Source: Pedobacter sp. MC2016-24 (GTDB lineage Bacteria > Bacteroidota > Bacteroidia > Sphingobacteriales > Sphingobacteriaceae). Taken from it: a stretch of DNA of 64,000 nt. The translations under genes were made by a program, and so were the position numbers. Position 1 is the stretch's first letter, and every line of letters starts with the position of its first letter. The stretch spans positions 1 through 64,000 of the forward strand of contig NZ_JADFBX010000012.1 in NCBI RefSeq assembly GCF_015223055.1, read 5' to 3'. This document shows, one piece after another, positions 34,812 through 43,588 of this stretch. Below the pieces are notes generated by a model. That model did not search any database, was not told where the DNA came from, and saw only the letters and a program-made list of their open reading frames with translations.

Positions 34812-36230
34812 ATGACACTTACAAATCACAACATACAAATTGGCTGGGCAACGGCAGACATCACACCAGCAGGCCCTGCATCTTTATTCGGACAGTATTA
34901 CGAAAGAATCTCAACCTATGTGGAAAGCCCACTTACGATTACCGTTTGTGCCATGGAATCTGATCAGGAACAAGCCATCATGGTATCCATGGATCTGCTT
35001 TGTTCCACCACAGCATTACAGGATGCACTCCGGGAAATCGTAGCGCCACTATTACCAGAACTTGATGTTAAAAAGTTATTTCTGTTTGCAACCCATACAC
35101 ATTCTGCACCTGAACCTGCAGAGGGAACCGCATATACCCAGATGCTGCTGGATAAAATAAGTATTGCCGTAATTGAGGCATGGAAAGCCCGAAAGCCAGC
35201 GGGTATTAGCCACAGCCTGGGTTATGCGGTAGTGGGGCACAACAGGAGGGTACAATATGCAAACGGTACTACTGAAATGTACGGTGCAACAGATCGAGCC
35301 GACTTTACAGGCATCGAAGGTGCTTCGGATAGCAGTGTAGATATGCTTTTCTGTTGGGATGCCGAGAAACAACTTACCGGAATTGTGCTGAATGTACCCT
35401 GCCCGTCCCAGGTTACTGAATCCAAATATTACGTTTCTGCAGATTACTGGAGCGAAGTCAGAAAACAACTGAAAGACCGTATTGCAGAAAACATATACCT
35501 TTTGCCACAGTGTGGCGCGGCTGGTGATATTTCACCCCGCGACCTGCCCCGGGGCTATCGTGCCGGAGAACCCAATATGTGGGATGTACCTGGCATGGTT
35601 GAAATCGGTAAACGACTGGCAACAGCAGTTGAAGAAAAATATCAGGAAGCAAGGCAGCACATTTGTACCACACCGGTATTTAAGCATCGGGTTGTAGACC
35701 TTAACATTCCCCTCAGAACAGTCAGTAAAAAGGAGTATGAAGCTGCTCTGGAAACCGTAAATGAGATCAATTCAAGGGAGCCGGAGGACAAAAGCTCACC
35801 CGATACCGCCTGGAATAGGTTTTTAACGGAAATGAAAGCCAATGAAAAGATCAAAGACTATGGCCCCTGGGATAATAAAAATACAGACTATGGCATCATT
35901 AGAAAAAAGGAAATCGCCATAAAGCAATACCTCGAACATCAGCCGGGATCTTTTTACAAAGCCGAATTGCACATCATCAGGCTTGGAGATATTGCCATCG
36001 CCTCGAACCCTTTTGAATTATTTGTGGATTACGGCTTTGCCATAAAAGGTCGTAGTAAGGCCCCGCAGACATTTGTAGTGCAATTGAGTTGTGATTATGC
36101 AGATTATCTCCCAACAGAAAGGGCTTTAGCCGGTGGTGGCTACAGCGCGATGGCCACTCCGGTTGGACACGATGGAGGTGCATTCCTGGTTGATGAAACA
36201 ATTAACGAAATAAACAAGCTGTGGGAATAA
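34812..36230 (+). CDS. Neutral/alkaline ceramidase-like hydrolase
   Basis: A 472-residue protein. The N-terminal pattern GWATADITPAGPASLFGQYY and the zinc-site segment LFLFATHTHSAPEP, followed by HNRRVQYANG, match the N-terminal domain of neutral ceramidase-type amidases. Homologues in utilisation loci are annotated as ceramidase-domain proteins with untested substrates. There is no signal peptide, so it is probably cytoplasmic. In this operon an N-acyl amide cleavage would fit with the neighbouring aminotransferase. The substrate link is inferred. Confidence 0.85.
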   Translation: MTLTNHNIQIGWATADITPAGPASLFGQYYERISTYVESPLTITVCAMESDQEQAIMVSMDLLCSTTALQDALREIVAPLLPELDVKKLFLFATHTHSAPEPAEGTAYTQMLLDKISIAVIEAWKARKPAGISHSLGYAVVGHNRRVQYANGTTEMYGATDRADFTGIEGASDSSVDMLFCWDAEKQLTGIVLNVPCPSQVTESKYYVSADYWSEVRKQLKDRIAENIYLLPQCGAAGDISPRDLPRGYRAGEPNMWDVPGMVEIGKRLATAVEEKYQEARQHICTTPVFKHRVVDLNIPLRTVSKKEYEAALETVNEINSREPEDKSSPDTAWNRFLTEMKANEKIKDYGPWDNKNTDYGIIRKKEIAIKQYLEHQPGSFYKAELHIIRLGDIAIASNPFELFVDYGFAIKGRSKAPQTFVVQLSCDYADYLPTERALAGGGYSAMATPVGHDGGAFLVDETINEINKLWE

Positions 36231-36268
36231 GACCAGGCTTGAATTAACAAGTTCCTAATCAAAATAAA

Positions 36269-37111
36269 ATGAAACAATTCAGACTAAACAGACTTTTCAA
36301 TCCCATTTCAGGAAGATGTTTCGACGTAGCCGTTGATCATGGGTTTTTTAATGAATATGTTTTTCTTCAGGGAATAGAAAACATGCAAAAAGCGGTCAAC
36401 ATCATCATAGACGCTGCCCCAGATGCCATTCAACTTACGCCGGGACAACTTAAATACCTGCAAAGGACGCCCGGAAAAACAAAGCCTGCTCTGGTGTTGC
36501 GTACCGATGTGGCCAATGTGTATGGAAATGAGCTGCCTTCAACAGCCTTTAGTAAAATGATTGATCAGCCGATTCTTCAGGCTGTCAGGGCTGATGCAGC
36601 CTGTATATGCATCAATCTATTTAGCATTCCGGGCGCCCCGGAAGTCACCGCGCAATGCATTGACAACATCATTAAAATTAAAACCGAAGCCGACCATTAT
36701 GGAATGCCTTTGATGATTGAACCACTCGTTTTCAGGCCAAATTCAGAAAAGGGAGGCTACCAGGTAGATGGCGACCTCAAAAAGATACTTCCATTGGTGA
36801 GACAGGCTGTGGAACTAGGTGCTGATATCATTAAGGCCGATCCCTGTGACGATGTCAATAAATATCACCGTGTCATCGAGATTGCTGGGGAAACGCCTGT
36901 GTTGGTTAGAGGTGGAGGAAGAGCCACAGATGAAGAGATACTTCAGCGTACTGCAATACTCATACAACAAGGCGTTTCGGGGATTGTGTATGGAAGAAAT
37001 ATCATCCAGCACGCCGATCCCGCAGGCATCACCAGGGTACTGATGGGGATGGTACATGAGCACAAATCATTCGAGGAAAGCATAGAAATGATGTCTATGA
37101 ATCAGGGGTAA
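36269..37111 (+). CDS. Class I DhnA/LsrF-type aldolase
   Basis: A 280-residue protein. The FbaB/LsrF pattern is seen in FDVAVDHGFFNEY at the start, LGADIIKADPCDD with Schiff-base Lys189, and LVRGGGRATDEEILQRT, a phosphate-binding glycine stretch. It should cleave a phosphorylated ketose into a triose phosphate and an aldehyde. It follows the porter, isomerase, kinase, aminotransferase and amidase genes, so it probably completes the intracellular pathway. Confidence 0.88.
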   Translation: MKQFRLNRLFNPISGRCFDVAVDHGFFNEYVFLQGIENMQKAVNIIIDAAPDAIQLTPGQLKYLQRTPGKTKPALVLRTDVANVYGNELPSTAFSKMIDQPILQAVRADAACICINLFSIPGAPEVTAQCIDNIIKIKTEADHYGMPLMIEPLVFRPNSEKGGYQVDGDLKKILPLVRQAVELGADIIKADPCDDVNKYHRVIEIAGETPVLVRGGGRATDEEILQRTAILIQQGVSGIVYGRNIIQHADPAGITRVLMGMVHEHKSFEESIEMMSMNQG

Positions 37112-37142
37112 ACAATAACCAAATCAACTAAAACTAACCACT

Positions 37143-40100
37143 ATGCACAAGAAATTTAAATTACCCGATTTTAACCTAAGGGCGCTCTGTTTATTGATAG
37201 GCTTCCTGGGAAGTACGCTCTTTTGTTTTGCTCAGGAACCGGTTGTGATCAAAGGAATTGTCACAGACAACAAGGGTGGGGCACTTAGTGGTGCCGGCAT
37301 CAAGGTAAAAGGCACCACTACCGGAACAGCAGCCGATGCGGCCGGTAGATACAGCATCAAAGCAGCCCCCAACGGCACTTTAGTCATCTCTTATTCGGGC
37401 TTTGAAACCCAGGAAATCAGCATTGGTAACCGCACAACGATAGACGTTAAGCTGGCTGAATCCAATAAAACACTCAACGAGGTTGTGGTATCTGCCCTGG
37501 GGATCGAAAAGGATGCCAAAGCCGTTACGTATTCCACCCAGAAAATTTCTGGTGATGAACTGAAAAAGGTTCCTGAAACCAATTTCATGAATAACCTTTC
37601 TGGCAAAATTGCGGGCGTAGAAATCAATCGCAGTGCATCAGGTGTGGGTGGTTCAGTTAAAGTGGTCATCAGGGGAAATAAATCTGCGGCGGGAGGTAAC
37701 CAGCCCTTGTATGTCGTAGATGGGGTTCCGTTAGCTAATTTATCTACGGAGCAAGTGAACAGCACCTATTCGGGACGAGATGGGGGAGATGGCATTTCAA
37801 ACATCAATCCCGATGACATTGAAAGCATCAATGTTTTAAAAGGTCCTGCAGGTGCAGCGCTTTATGGTAGTCAGGCTGCAAATGGTGTAATTTTGATTAC
37901 CACAAAAAAGGGGCGTTCGGGGATATCCAAAATAGATTTTTCTTCGAGTTTTACGGCAGACAAAGCGGCCTATACCCCTAAATTACAAAGTTCGTTCGGC
38001 CCGACAACCATTACCTCGGAAGACAGTTGGGGTGCTCCCATCACAGAAGCACAGGATAATGTAGGTGATTTTTTCCGCACCGGAAAAACAATGGTAAATA
38101 ACATTTCGTTCTCATCTGGTTCTGAAAAAACAACCAATTACTTTACCTATGCCAATACCATTGCCAATGGGATACTCCCCAACAATAAATTATCGAGGCA
38201 CAATTTCGATGTGCGGCAAATGGCCAGTTTCCTTAACGGCCGACTTAGCCTGGATGCCCATCTGAGTTTCATTATACAGCAAACGGATAATTCACCAGCA
38301 TTGGGCCTTACATCCAATCCTTTGACCGGATTGTACTTGTTTCCACGTGGCCGGGATTTTACACCTTATAAAGAGAACTGGTCTGTTTACAACCCGGAAA
38401 GAAAACTGGATGTGCAGAACTGGCCGTTTAATTCTTCCGTGTTGCAGGTTAACCCATACTGGTTGATCAACAAGTTCACGAATACAGACAAAAGACACCG
38501 AACGATGTTCAATACCTCGGCAAAATATGAGGTGATGCCCGGCATGCACTTTCAGATGCGTGGAAATATGGACCGTACCAATTTTGTTGGTGAAACCAAA
38601 ATTTATGCCGGAACCATTGCAGGTTTAGCTTCACCCAATGGAGATTACATCCTGAGCAACGTTACAGCCACGCAACTTTATGGAGATGCGATATTGACTT
38701 ATGTTAAATCACTTGGGAAAATCAAATTCAATGGTACTTTAGGATCAAGTATTACGGATACCCGCTTCAGTGGCGAATCATTTGTTTCAAGAGGACTGTA
38801 TGTAGCCAACAAATTTACCATTCAAAACATCATGCAATCTACCGGAAGTTTCAATACGATGCCGGAAATGAGGCAACAGCTTCAAGCGGCATTTACCAGC
38901 CTTAGCTTCTCCTATAAGGATTGGGCCTATCTGGATGTGACCGGTAGAAATGACTGGTCTTCCAACCTGAGCTTTACGCCAAACGGATCCTATTTTTATC
39001 CTTCTGTAGCAGGTAACATTATTTTAAGCAGTCTGGTCAAACTACCTACTGCCATTACCTTTGCAAAGTTCAGAGGTTCCTATGCTATTGTGGGCAATTC
39101 CGTTCCTGTATACGTAACTAACCCGTTAAACGGGCTGAACAGTGGTGGGGTAATTACCTTTAATACGACTGCTCCTTTTACAGATCTGAAACCTGAAAAG
39201 ACAAAAGCGCTGGAGCTGGGTACAGAATTACGCTTTCTGAAAGACAAACTTAAATTTGACCTTTCCTATTATAAAACCAATACAACCAATCAGTTCTTCT
39301 CCATATTTGTTCCGCCAGGTACCGGCTACAGCAAACGTTTTGTAAATGGTGGCGATATTCAGAATTCAGGAATTGAAGCGATGCTGAGTTTTGATTCGGA
39401 GTTTTCAAAAAAGGTAAAATGGACAACCACAGTCAATTTCGCAGCCAATAGAAATAAGGTAATCAAACTGGCCGACGGTATTGACGAGTTCATGCTAACG
39501 GATGATGTTAATTTTTACCTGTCTATTCTGAAAGTTGGGGGTTCGTATGGTGACATTTATGGTACTACACTTCAAAAAAATGAAGATGGAAAAATATTGA
39601 TCGGTGCAGGTGGTCTGCCCATGCAAAAGGTTGGTGCACCGGAATTCCTGGGTAACGCAAACCCGAAGTTTACCATCGGTTGGAACAACAGCTTCAGCTA
39701 TAAGAAATTATCATTGAGTTTCCTGGTCGATGCAAAAATTGGCGGCAAGGTGATGTCACTCACCCAGCAAACCCTGGATTCTTATGGGGTATCCAAAGCT
39801 AGCGGAGACGCGAGACTTAACGGAGGATCTGATATTGATGGCATAGATGCCGTTACCGGTGAACCTGTTACCAAAATTAGCCCAAGGGCGCTATATGGGG
39901 TTACCAGTAGTTATATGTTCAATGCAACCAATGCCAGGATCAGAGAAGTGTCGATTGGTTATAACTTGTTTACATCGAAAATAATCAGCAGTTACGTGAA
40001 GAATGTAAGGGTATCGGTGGTTGCTAGAAACCTCGCCTATCTGTACCTTAAAGCACCGTTTGATCCTGATCTTGCCTATTCTGTTGGCAACGGGTTTTCT

Positions 40101-40166
40101 GGAATTGACGTTTTTGGTCCGCCTGCTACCCGCAGTTTTGGTATGAGTTTAAATGTTGGCTTTTAA
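37143..40166 (+). CDS. SusC/RagA-family TonB-linked outer-membrane transporter
   Basis: A 1007-residue protein. The signal peptide ends near LFCFAQ. A carboxypeptidase-regulatory-like domain (residues of about 34-115, with GAGIKVKGTTTGTAADAAGRY) precedes the TonB plug, which has NFMNNLSGKIAGVEIN and GPAGAALYGSQAANGVILI. The remainder is a beta-barrel ending in RSFGMSLNVGF. It imports oligosaccharides from the surface binding protein encoded 34 bp downstream. It marks the island as a polysaccharide utilisation locus. Confidence 0.95.
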   Translation: MHKKFKLPDFNLRALCLLIGFLGSTLFCFAQEPVVIKGIVTDNKGGALSGAGIKVKGTTTGTAADAAGRYSIKAAPNGTLVISYSGFETQEISIGNRTTIDVKLAESNKTLNEVVVSALGIEKDAKAVTYSTQKISGDELKKVPETNFMNNLSGKIAGVEINRSASGVGGSVKVVIRGNKSAAGGNQPLYVVDGVPLANLSTEQVNSTYSGRDGGDGISNINPDDIESINVLKGPAGAALYGSQAANGVILITTKKGRSGISKIDFSSSFTADKAAYTPKLQSSFGPTTITSEDSWGAPITEAQDNVGDFFRTGKTMVNNISFSSGSEKTTNYFTYANTIANGILPNNKLSRHNFDVRQMASFLNGRLSLDAHLSFIIQQTDNSPALGLTSNPLTGLYLFPRGRDFTPYKENWSVYNPERKLDVQNWPFNSSVLQVNPYWLINKFTNTDKRHRTMFNTSAKYEVMPGMHFQMRGNMDRTNFVGETKIYAGTIAGLASPNGDYILSNVTATQLYGDAILTYVKSLGKIKFNGTLGSSITDTRFSGESFVSRGLYVANKFTIQNIMQSTGSFNTMPEMRQQLQAAFTSLSFSYKDWAYLDVTGRNDWSSNLSFTPNGSYFYPSVAGNIILSSLVKLPTAITFAKFRGSYAIVGNSVPVYVTNPLNGLNSGGVITFNTTAPFTDLKPEKTKALELGTELRFLKDKLKFDLSYYKTNTTNQFFSIFVPPGTGYSKRFVNGGDIQNSGIEAMLSFDSEFSKKVKWTTTVNFAANRNKVIKLADGIDEFMLTDDVNFYLSILKVGGSYGDIYGTTLQKNEDGKILIGAGGLPMQKVGAPEFLGNANPKFTIGWNNSFSYKKLSLSFLVDAKIGGKVMSLTQQTLDSYGVSKASGDARLNGGSDIDGIDAVTGEPVTKISPRALYGVTSSYMFNATNARIREVSIGYNLFTSKIISSYVKNVRVSVVARNLAYLYLKAPFDPDLAYSVGNGFSGIDVFGPPATRSFGMSLNVGF

Positions 40167-40200
40167 TCAGGGATAATTTTTTACTGTAAACTTAAGAAAG

Positions 40201-41838
40201 ATGAAACGTACTAACTTTTTATATAGCACCAAAAGCACAACTGTTCTTTTCGGCGTGCTGTTTTTTGTGGGCCATCTGGTATCCTGTACAAAGAACTTTG
40301 AAATGTATAATACCAATCCGGTAGCAATTTCGGATAAGGAATTGAATGTAGATTTCAATGATATCGGTGGTTTTTTTCCTCAGGTACAAAAAAATATTTA
40401 CGCCAATGATCCTGCCAGTATTGTAAACATGCAGCTTGCGCAAAACCTGACCGGCGATCAATTTTCTGGTTATCTCGCCCTGCCACAAATGGGCGCAAGT
40501 AACAATACGACTTATAACTTGCTGGATGCCTGGGGCTCATTTGGTTATTTCAATTTTGGATTTAACAATGTCATGGGACCCATCAATGAGATCAAACGTC
40601 GTGGTGCCGAAACTTCATCACCGGATTTCTGGGCCATAGCTTTAATTTTAAAGGTAGAAGGAATGCACCGGGTGACTGATATTTATGGCCCCATTCCCTA
40701 CAGTAAATTTGGTTTGGGAGGTACTGATGCGGTGTATGACAGTCAGCATGATATCTACAAACAATTCTTTGTTGAGCTGGACCAGGCTGTAACCTTGTTA
40801 AAAGCTTACATGACAGCGTTTCCCAGCGCTAAACCTTTCGCCAAATTCGATCTAGTGTATGCTGGAGACTATTCCAGGTGGTTAAAATTTGCCAATTCAT
40901 TGCGGTTAAGACTGGCTATGAGACTGGTGAAGGTAGACCCTTCAACCGCGAAATTACAAGCGGAGAAAGCGATGGATGCAAACAATGGTGGTGTACTGAC
41001 CATCAATGAAGAAAACATGAAAGTAGTAGGTCCGGGCACAGTGCATCCGTTAAACATATTTACTAATGTATGGGATTGTACACGCATGGGTGCTTCTATG
41101 GAGTCATTTCTTACGGGCTACAATGACCCGCGACTGAGTAAATATTTCGACCCTTCAGTTGCATTTCCAGGAAAATACCAAGGTGTAAGAGGTGGTGGTT
41201 TTTACGACCCGCAACCTTCATCACCCGCTATCTATACCAATTTTTCTAAGGCTTCGACAACTTCATTTGTCTTTGAGACCCCAGCACAACTCATGACCGC
41301 TGCAGAGGTTTATCTCCTGCGTGCAGAAGGTGCATTACGTGGCTGGAATATGGGTGGCACTGCGAAAGAACTATATGAATCAGGTGTCCGGATTTCCCTG
41401 GCACAGTGGGGCGTTGGCGGTCAGGCCGACGCTTATCTTAACAACTCAACCAGTAAACCCGCAGATTATACCGATCCGATCAATCCCATCAAAAACAGTG
41501 CAGCCGCAACTACTGCCATTACAATTAAATGGGATGAATCTGTCGCTAATGAACAAAAGCTGGAACGTATCCTGACACAGAAATGGATTGCGCTATTTCC
41601 GGAAGGACAAGAAGCCTGGACGGAATTCAGGAGAACAGGCTATCCGAAGATATTCCCGATTGTGTATAATACCAGTGGTGGCCGGATCGACACCAAAATA
41701 CAGATCCGTAGACTCAACTTCCCTGTACTGGAGTACTCAGTCAATGCAAAAGAAGTTGCAAAGGCTGTACAGCTGCTTGGCGGACCAGATATCGGAGGAA
41801 CACGTTTGTGGTGGGACATAGATAAAGGTAATTTCTAA
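40201..41838 (+). CDS. SusD-like nutrient-binding outer-membrane lipoprotein
   Basis: A 545-residue protein with lipobox-like cysteine Cys29 (GHLVSCTKNFEMYNTNP). The sequence fits the second SusD-like Pfam family (SusD-like_2): NTNP start, LAQNLTGDQFSGYLA, MHRVTDIYGPIPYSKFG and the late QKWIALFPEGQEAWTEFRRTGYP motif. It captures the glycan at the cell surface for the SusC channel encoded just upstream. Confidence 0.93.
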   Translation: MKRTNFLYSTKSTTVLFGVLFFVGHLVSCTKNFEMYNTNPVAISDKELNVDFNDIGGFFPQVQKNIYANDPASIVNMQLAQNLTGDQFSGYLALPQMGASNNTTYNLLDAWGSFGYFNFGFNNVMGPINEIKRRGAETSSPDFWAIALILKVEGMHRVTDIYGPIPYSKFGLGGTDAVYDSQHDIYKQFFVELDQAVTLLKAYMTAFPSAKPFAKFDLVYAGDYSRWLKFANSLRLRLAMRLVKVDPSTAKLQAEKAMDANNGGVLTINEENMKVVGPGTVHPLNIFTNVWDCTRMGASMESFLTGYNDPRLSKYFDPSVAFPGKYQGVRGGGFYDPQPSSPAIYTNFSKASTTSFVFETPAQLMTAAEVYLLRAEGALRGWNMGGTAKELYESGVRISLAQWGVGGQADAYLNNSTSKPADYTDPINPIKNSAAATTAITIKWDESVANEQKLERILTQKWIALFPEGQEAWTEFRRTGYPKIFPIVYNTSGGRIDTKIQIRRLNFPVLEYSVNAKEVAKAVQLLGGPDIGGTRLWWDIDKGNF

Positions 41839-41848
41839 TTATAAGCAT

Positions 41849-43552
41849 ATGAAAAATATAGATAAAAAATATCTGGTACTCAGCGCTATACTTGTTTTTG
41901 TTACCTGTGCTGCATTGATTTTTAGTTCCTGCAAAAAATCCGTTAAAGGGGCTGAAATAGAAGAAATACCGACTGTTAAAGCACAGTCAGACATCATCAT
42001 GGGCGTAGATGATGCAGGGGATGACGGCTATTGGCTGGGGACAATCCCCAGTCATTTAATTGCACCGATGAAAGATTTAGGTGCAGATTTCCTGGTACAC
42101 CATTATGCACCACATGCATCGGCCATCGCTCAGGAAAATTATGTGAAGGACCTATCAGCACTTTTTGAACAGAACAATTTAAAATATTTAATCAATACTG
42201 AGGTTTCCAACTTTGTTCCACAATTGATAGACGATTCTGGCTGGAGCTGGCTCCAGGGGCCAAATAATAACCATCGATTTACATTCAGACCCGCGGTGTT
42301 GAAACTTCTTAACCTTTCGAAGGCTTTCGAAGGTGTAGTGTACGATGAAGCTGACCATATGCAGATCAATCAAAACTGGATAATTACCAATGGTGTTAAA
42401 CAGGACATGCCTTTTCTGGGAAATACCGATGGATTGAGTTTTGAACAGGCAGACGCATTGGTCAATAGCAATGCAACAGCGCTGGTCAATGAACTCAAAG
42501 CAGAGAAAACACCGCATGTTTTAACCGAACATGTGTTCCCTGTACTGTTTCATAACTATGCCAAAGCAGGAATGACAGTGTCCTACAAACAACTTAAAGA
42601 AAGCTGGGCACCAATGTGGGCTGCCATAGCTATGGGGGCGGCATTACAATACAATTCAGAACTGTGGTCATGTTTGGATCTTTATTTCTTAGGGGTGTAT
42701 CCCGGTCATTCTGCGCAGGCGTTGAAGAACAATCTGATGTTTGGCTATTGGATGGGCAACGACCGGATGTACGTTGAAAATATCAATTTCAATGGGAGCC
42801 TGTATAGCGAGGTAGTTGGTCCTGGCGGTGTAAAGAACATCGTATTAAGTGAACGTGGCAATATTTATAAATGGTTTACGCATCAGTATTTGGCTGCAAA
42901 TCATCGCGGTTATACTTTCAGGGATGTGAAGCCGGAGATTGCCATCATTAGATTTGATGATACCGATTTTGGCATTCCATCTACCGGAATTTATGGCTTA
43001 ACCGACAGGCCTTTTGGTTCAAACACCCTCCATTTTACAGCGACTTCGGACAATTGGATGAAAATATGGAACCTGGTTTCACAGGGAGTAATTCCAACTC
43101 CGGAACATGGTATCTCCTGGTTAACTTATCCGGCAACCACACCTTATAAATCATTTGCACCCATGAATGGGGTAGTCGTGTTTGACCAGAATGTTGCCAA
43201 AAAACACCTGGAAACCCTTAAACTCGCTTTCCTGACAGGCCTGATGATCAGTCCAACTACACTTTCGGCAGTACAATCTTTAGTACAAACGAAAGGTCTG
43301 GTCGTAGTGTCAACACCTGAACTTGCACCTTTGGGAATTCGCAGCCAATACAGCGGTTCTGGCACCCAGATGATTACAGATGGCAGTACAGGCGGCTATT
43401 GGTTACTTAGTGACAACTTTCTTGATCAGGCTGTTAAAACCAAAATACAGCCGTTTTTAGGACAAAATGATGAGATCCGTTATGTTTTTGGAACAAAGGA
43501 AGTGACCATGAAGATTGACGCGAGCGACCAGATCGCCGTGTCTGTGCAATAA
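41849..43552 (+). CDS. Surface lipoprotein, possible glycan-binding or hydrolase
   Basis: A 567-residue protein with a lipoprotein signal and probable acylated Cys28 (IFSSCKK). The body carries a TIM-barrel-like strand and acid pattern: DIIMGVDDAGDDGYWLG, FEGVVYDEADHMQIN and HVLTEHVFPVLFHNY. It starts 10 bp after the SusD gene, where surface glycan-binding proteins or endo-acting hydrolases are usually encoded. No CAZy family is recognised. It may be an uncharacterised hydrolase or a binding protein derived from one. Confidence 0.6.
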   Translation: MKNIDKKYLVLSAILVFVTCAALIFSSCKKSVKGAEIEEIPTVKAQSDIIMGVDDAGDDGYWLGTIPSHLIAPMKDLGADFLVHHYAPHASAIAQENYVKDLSALFEQNNLKYLINTEVSNFVPQLIDDSGWSWLQGPNNNHRFTFRPAVLKLLNLSKAFEGVVYDEADHMQINQNWIITNGVKQDMPFLGNTDGLSFEQADALVNSNATALVNELKAEKTPHVLTEHVFPVLFHNYAKAGMTVSYKQLKESWAPMWAAIAMGAALQYNSELWSCLDLYFLGVYPGHSAQALKNNLMFGYWMGNDRMYVENINFNGSLYSEVVGPGGVKNIVLSERGNIYKWFTHQYLAANHRGYTFRDVKPEIAIIRFDDTDFGIPSTGIYGLTDRPFGSNTLHFTATSDNWMKIWNLVSQGVIPTPEHGISWLTYPATTPYKSFAPMNGVVVFDQNVAKKHLETLKLAFLTGLMISPTTLSAVQSLVQTKGLVVVSTPELAPLGIRSQYSGSGTQMITDGSTGGYWLLSDNFLDQAVKTKIQPFLGQNDEIRYVFGTKEVTMKIDASDQIAVSVQ

Positions 43553-43588
43553 TTTGTCCGGGAACACTAACCAATAAAAAATAAGTTA

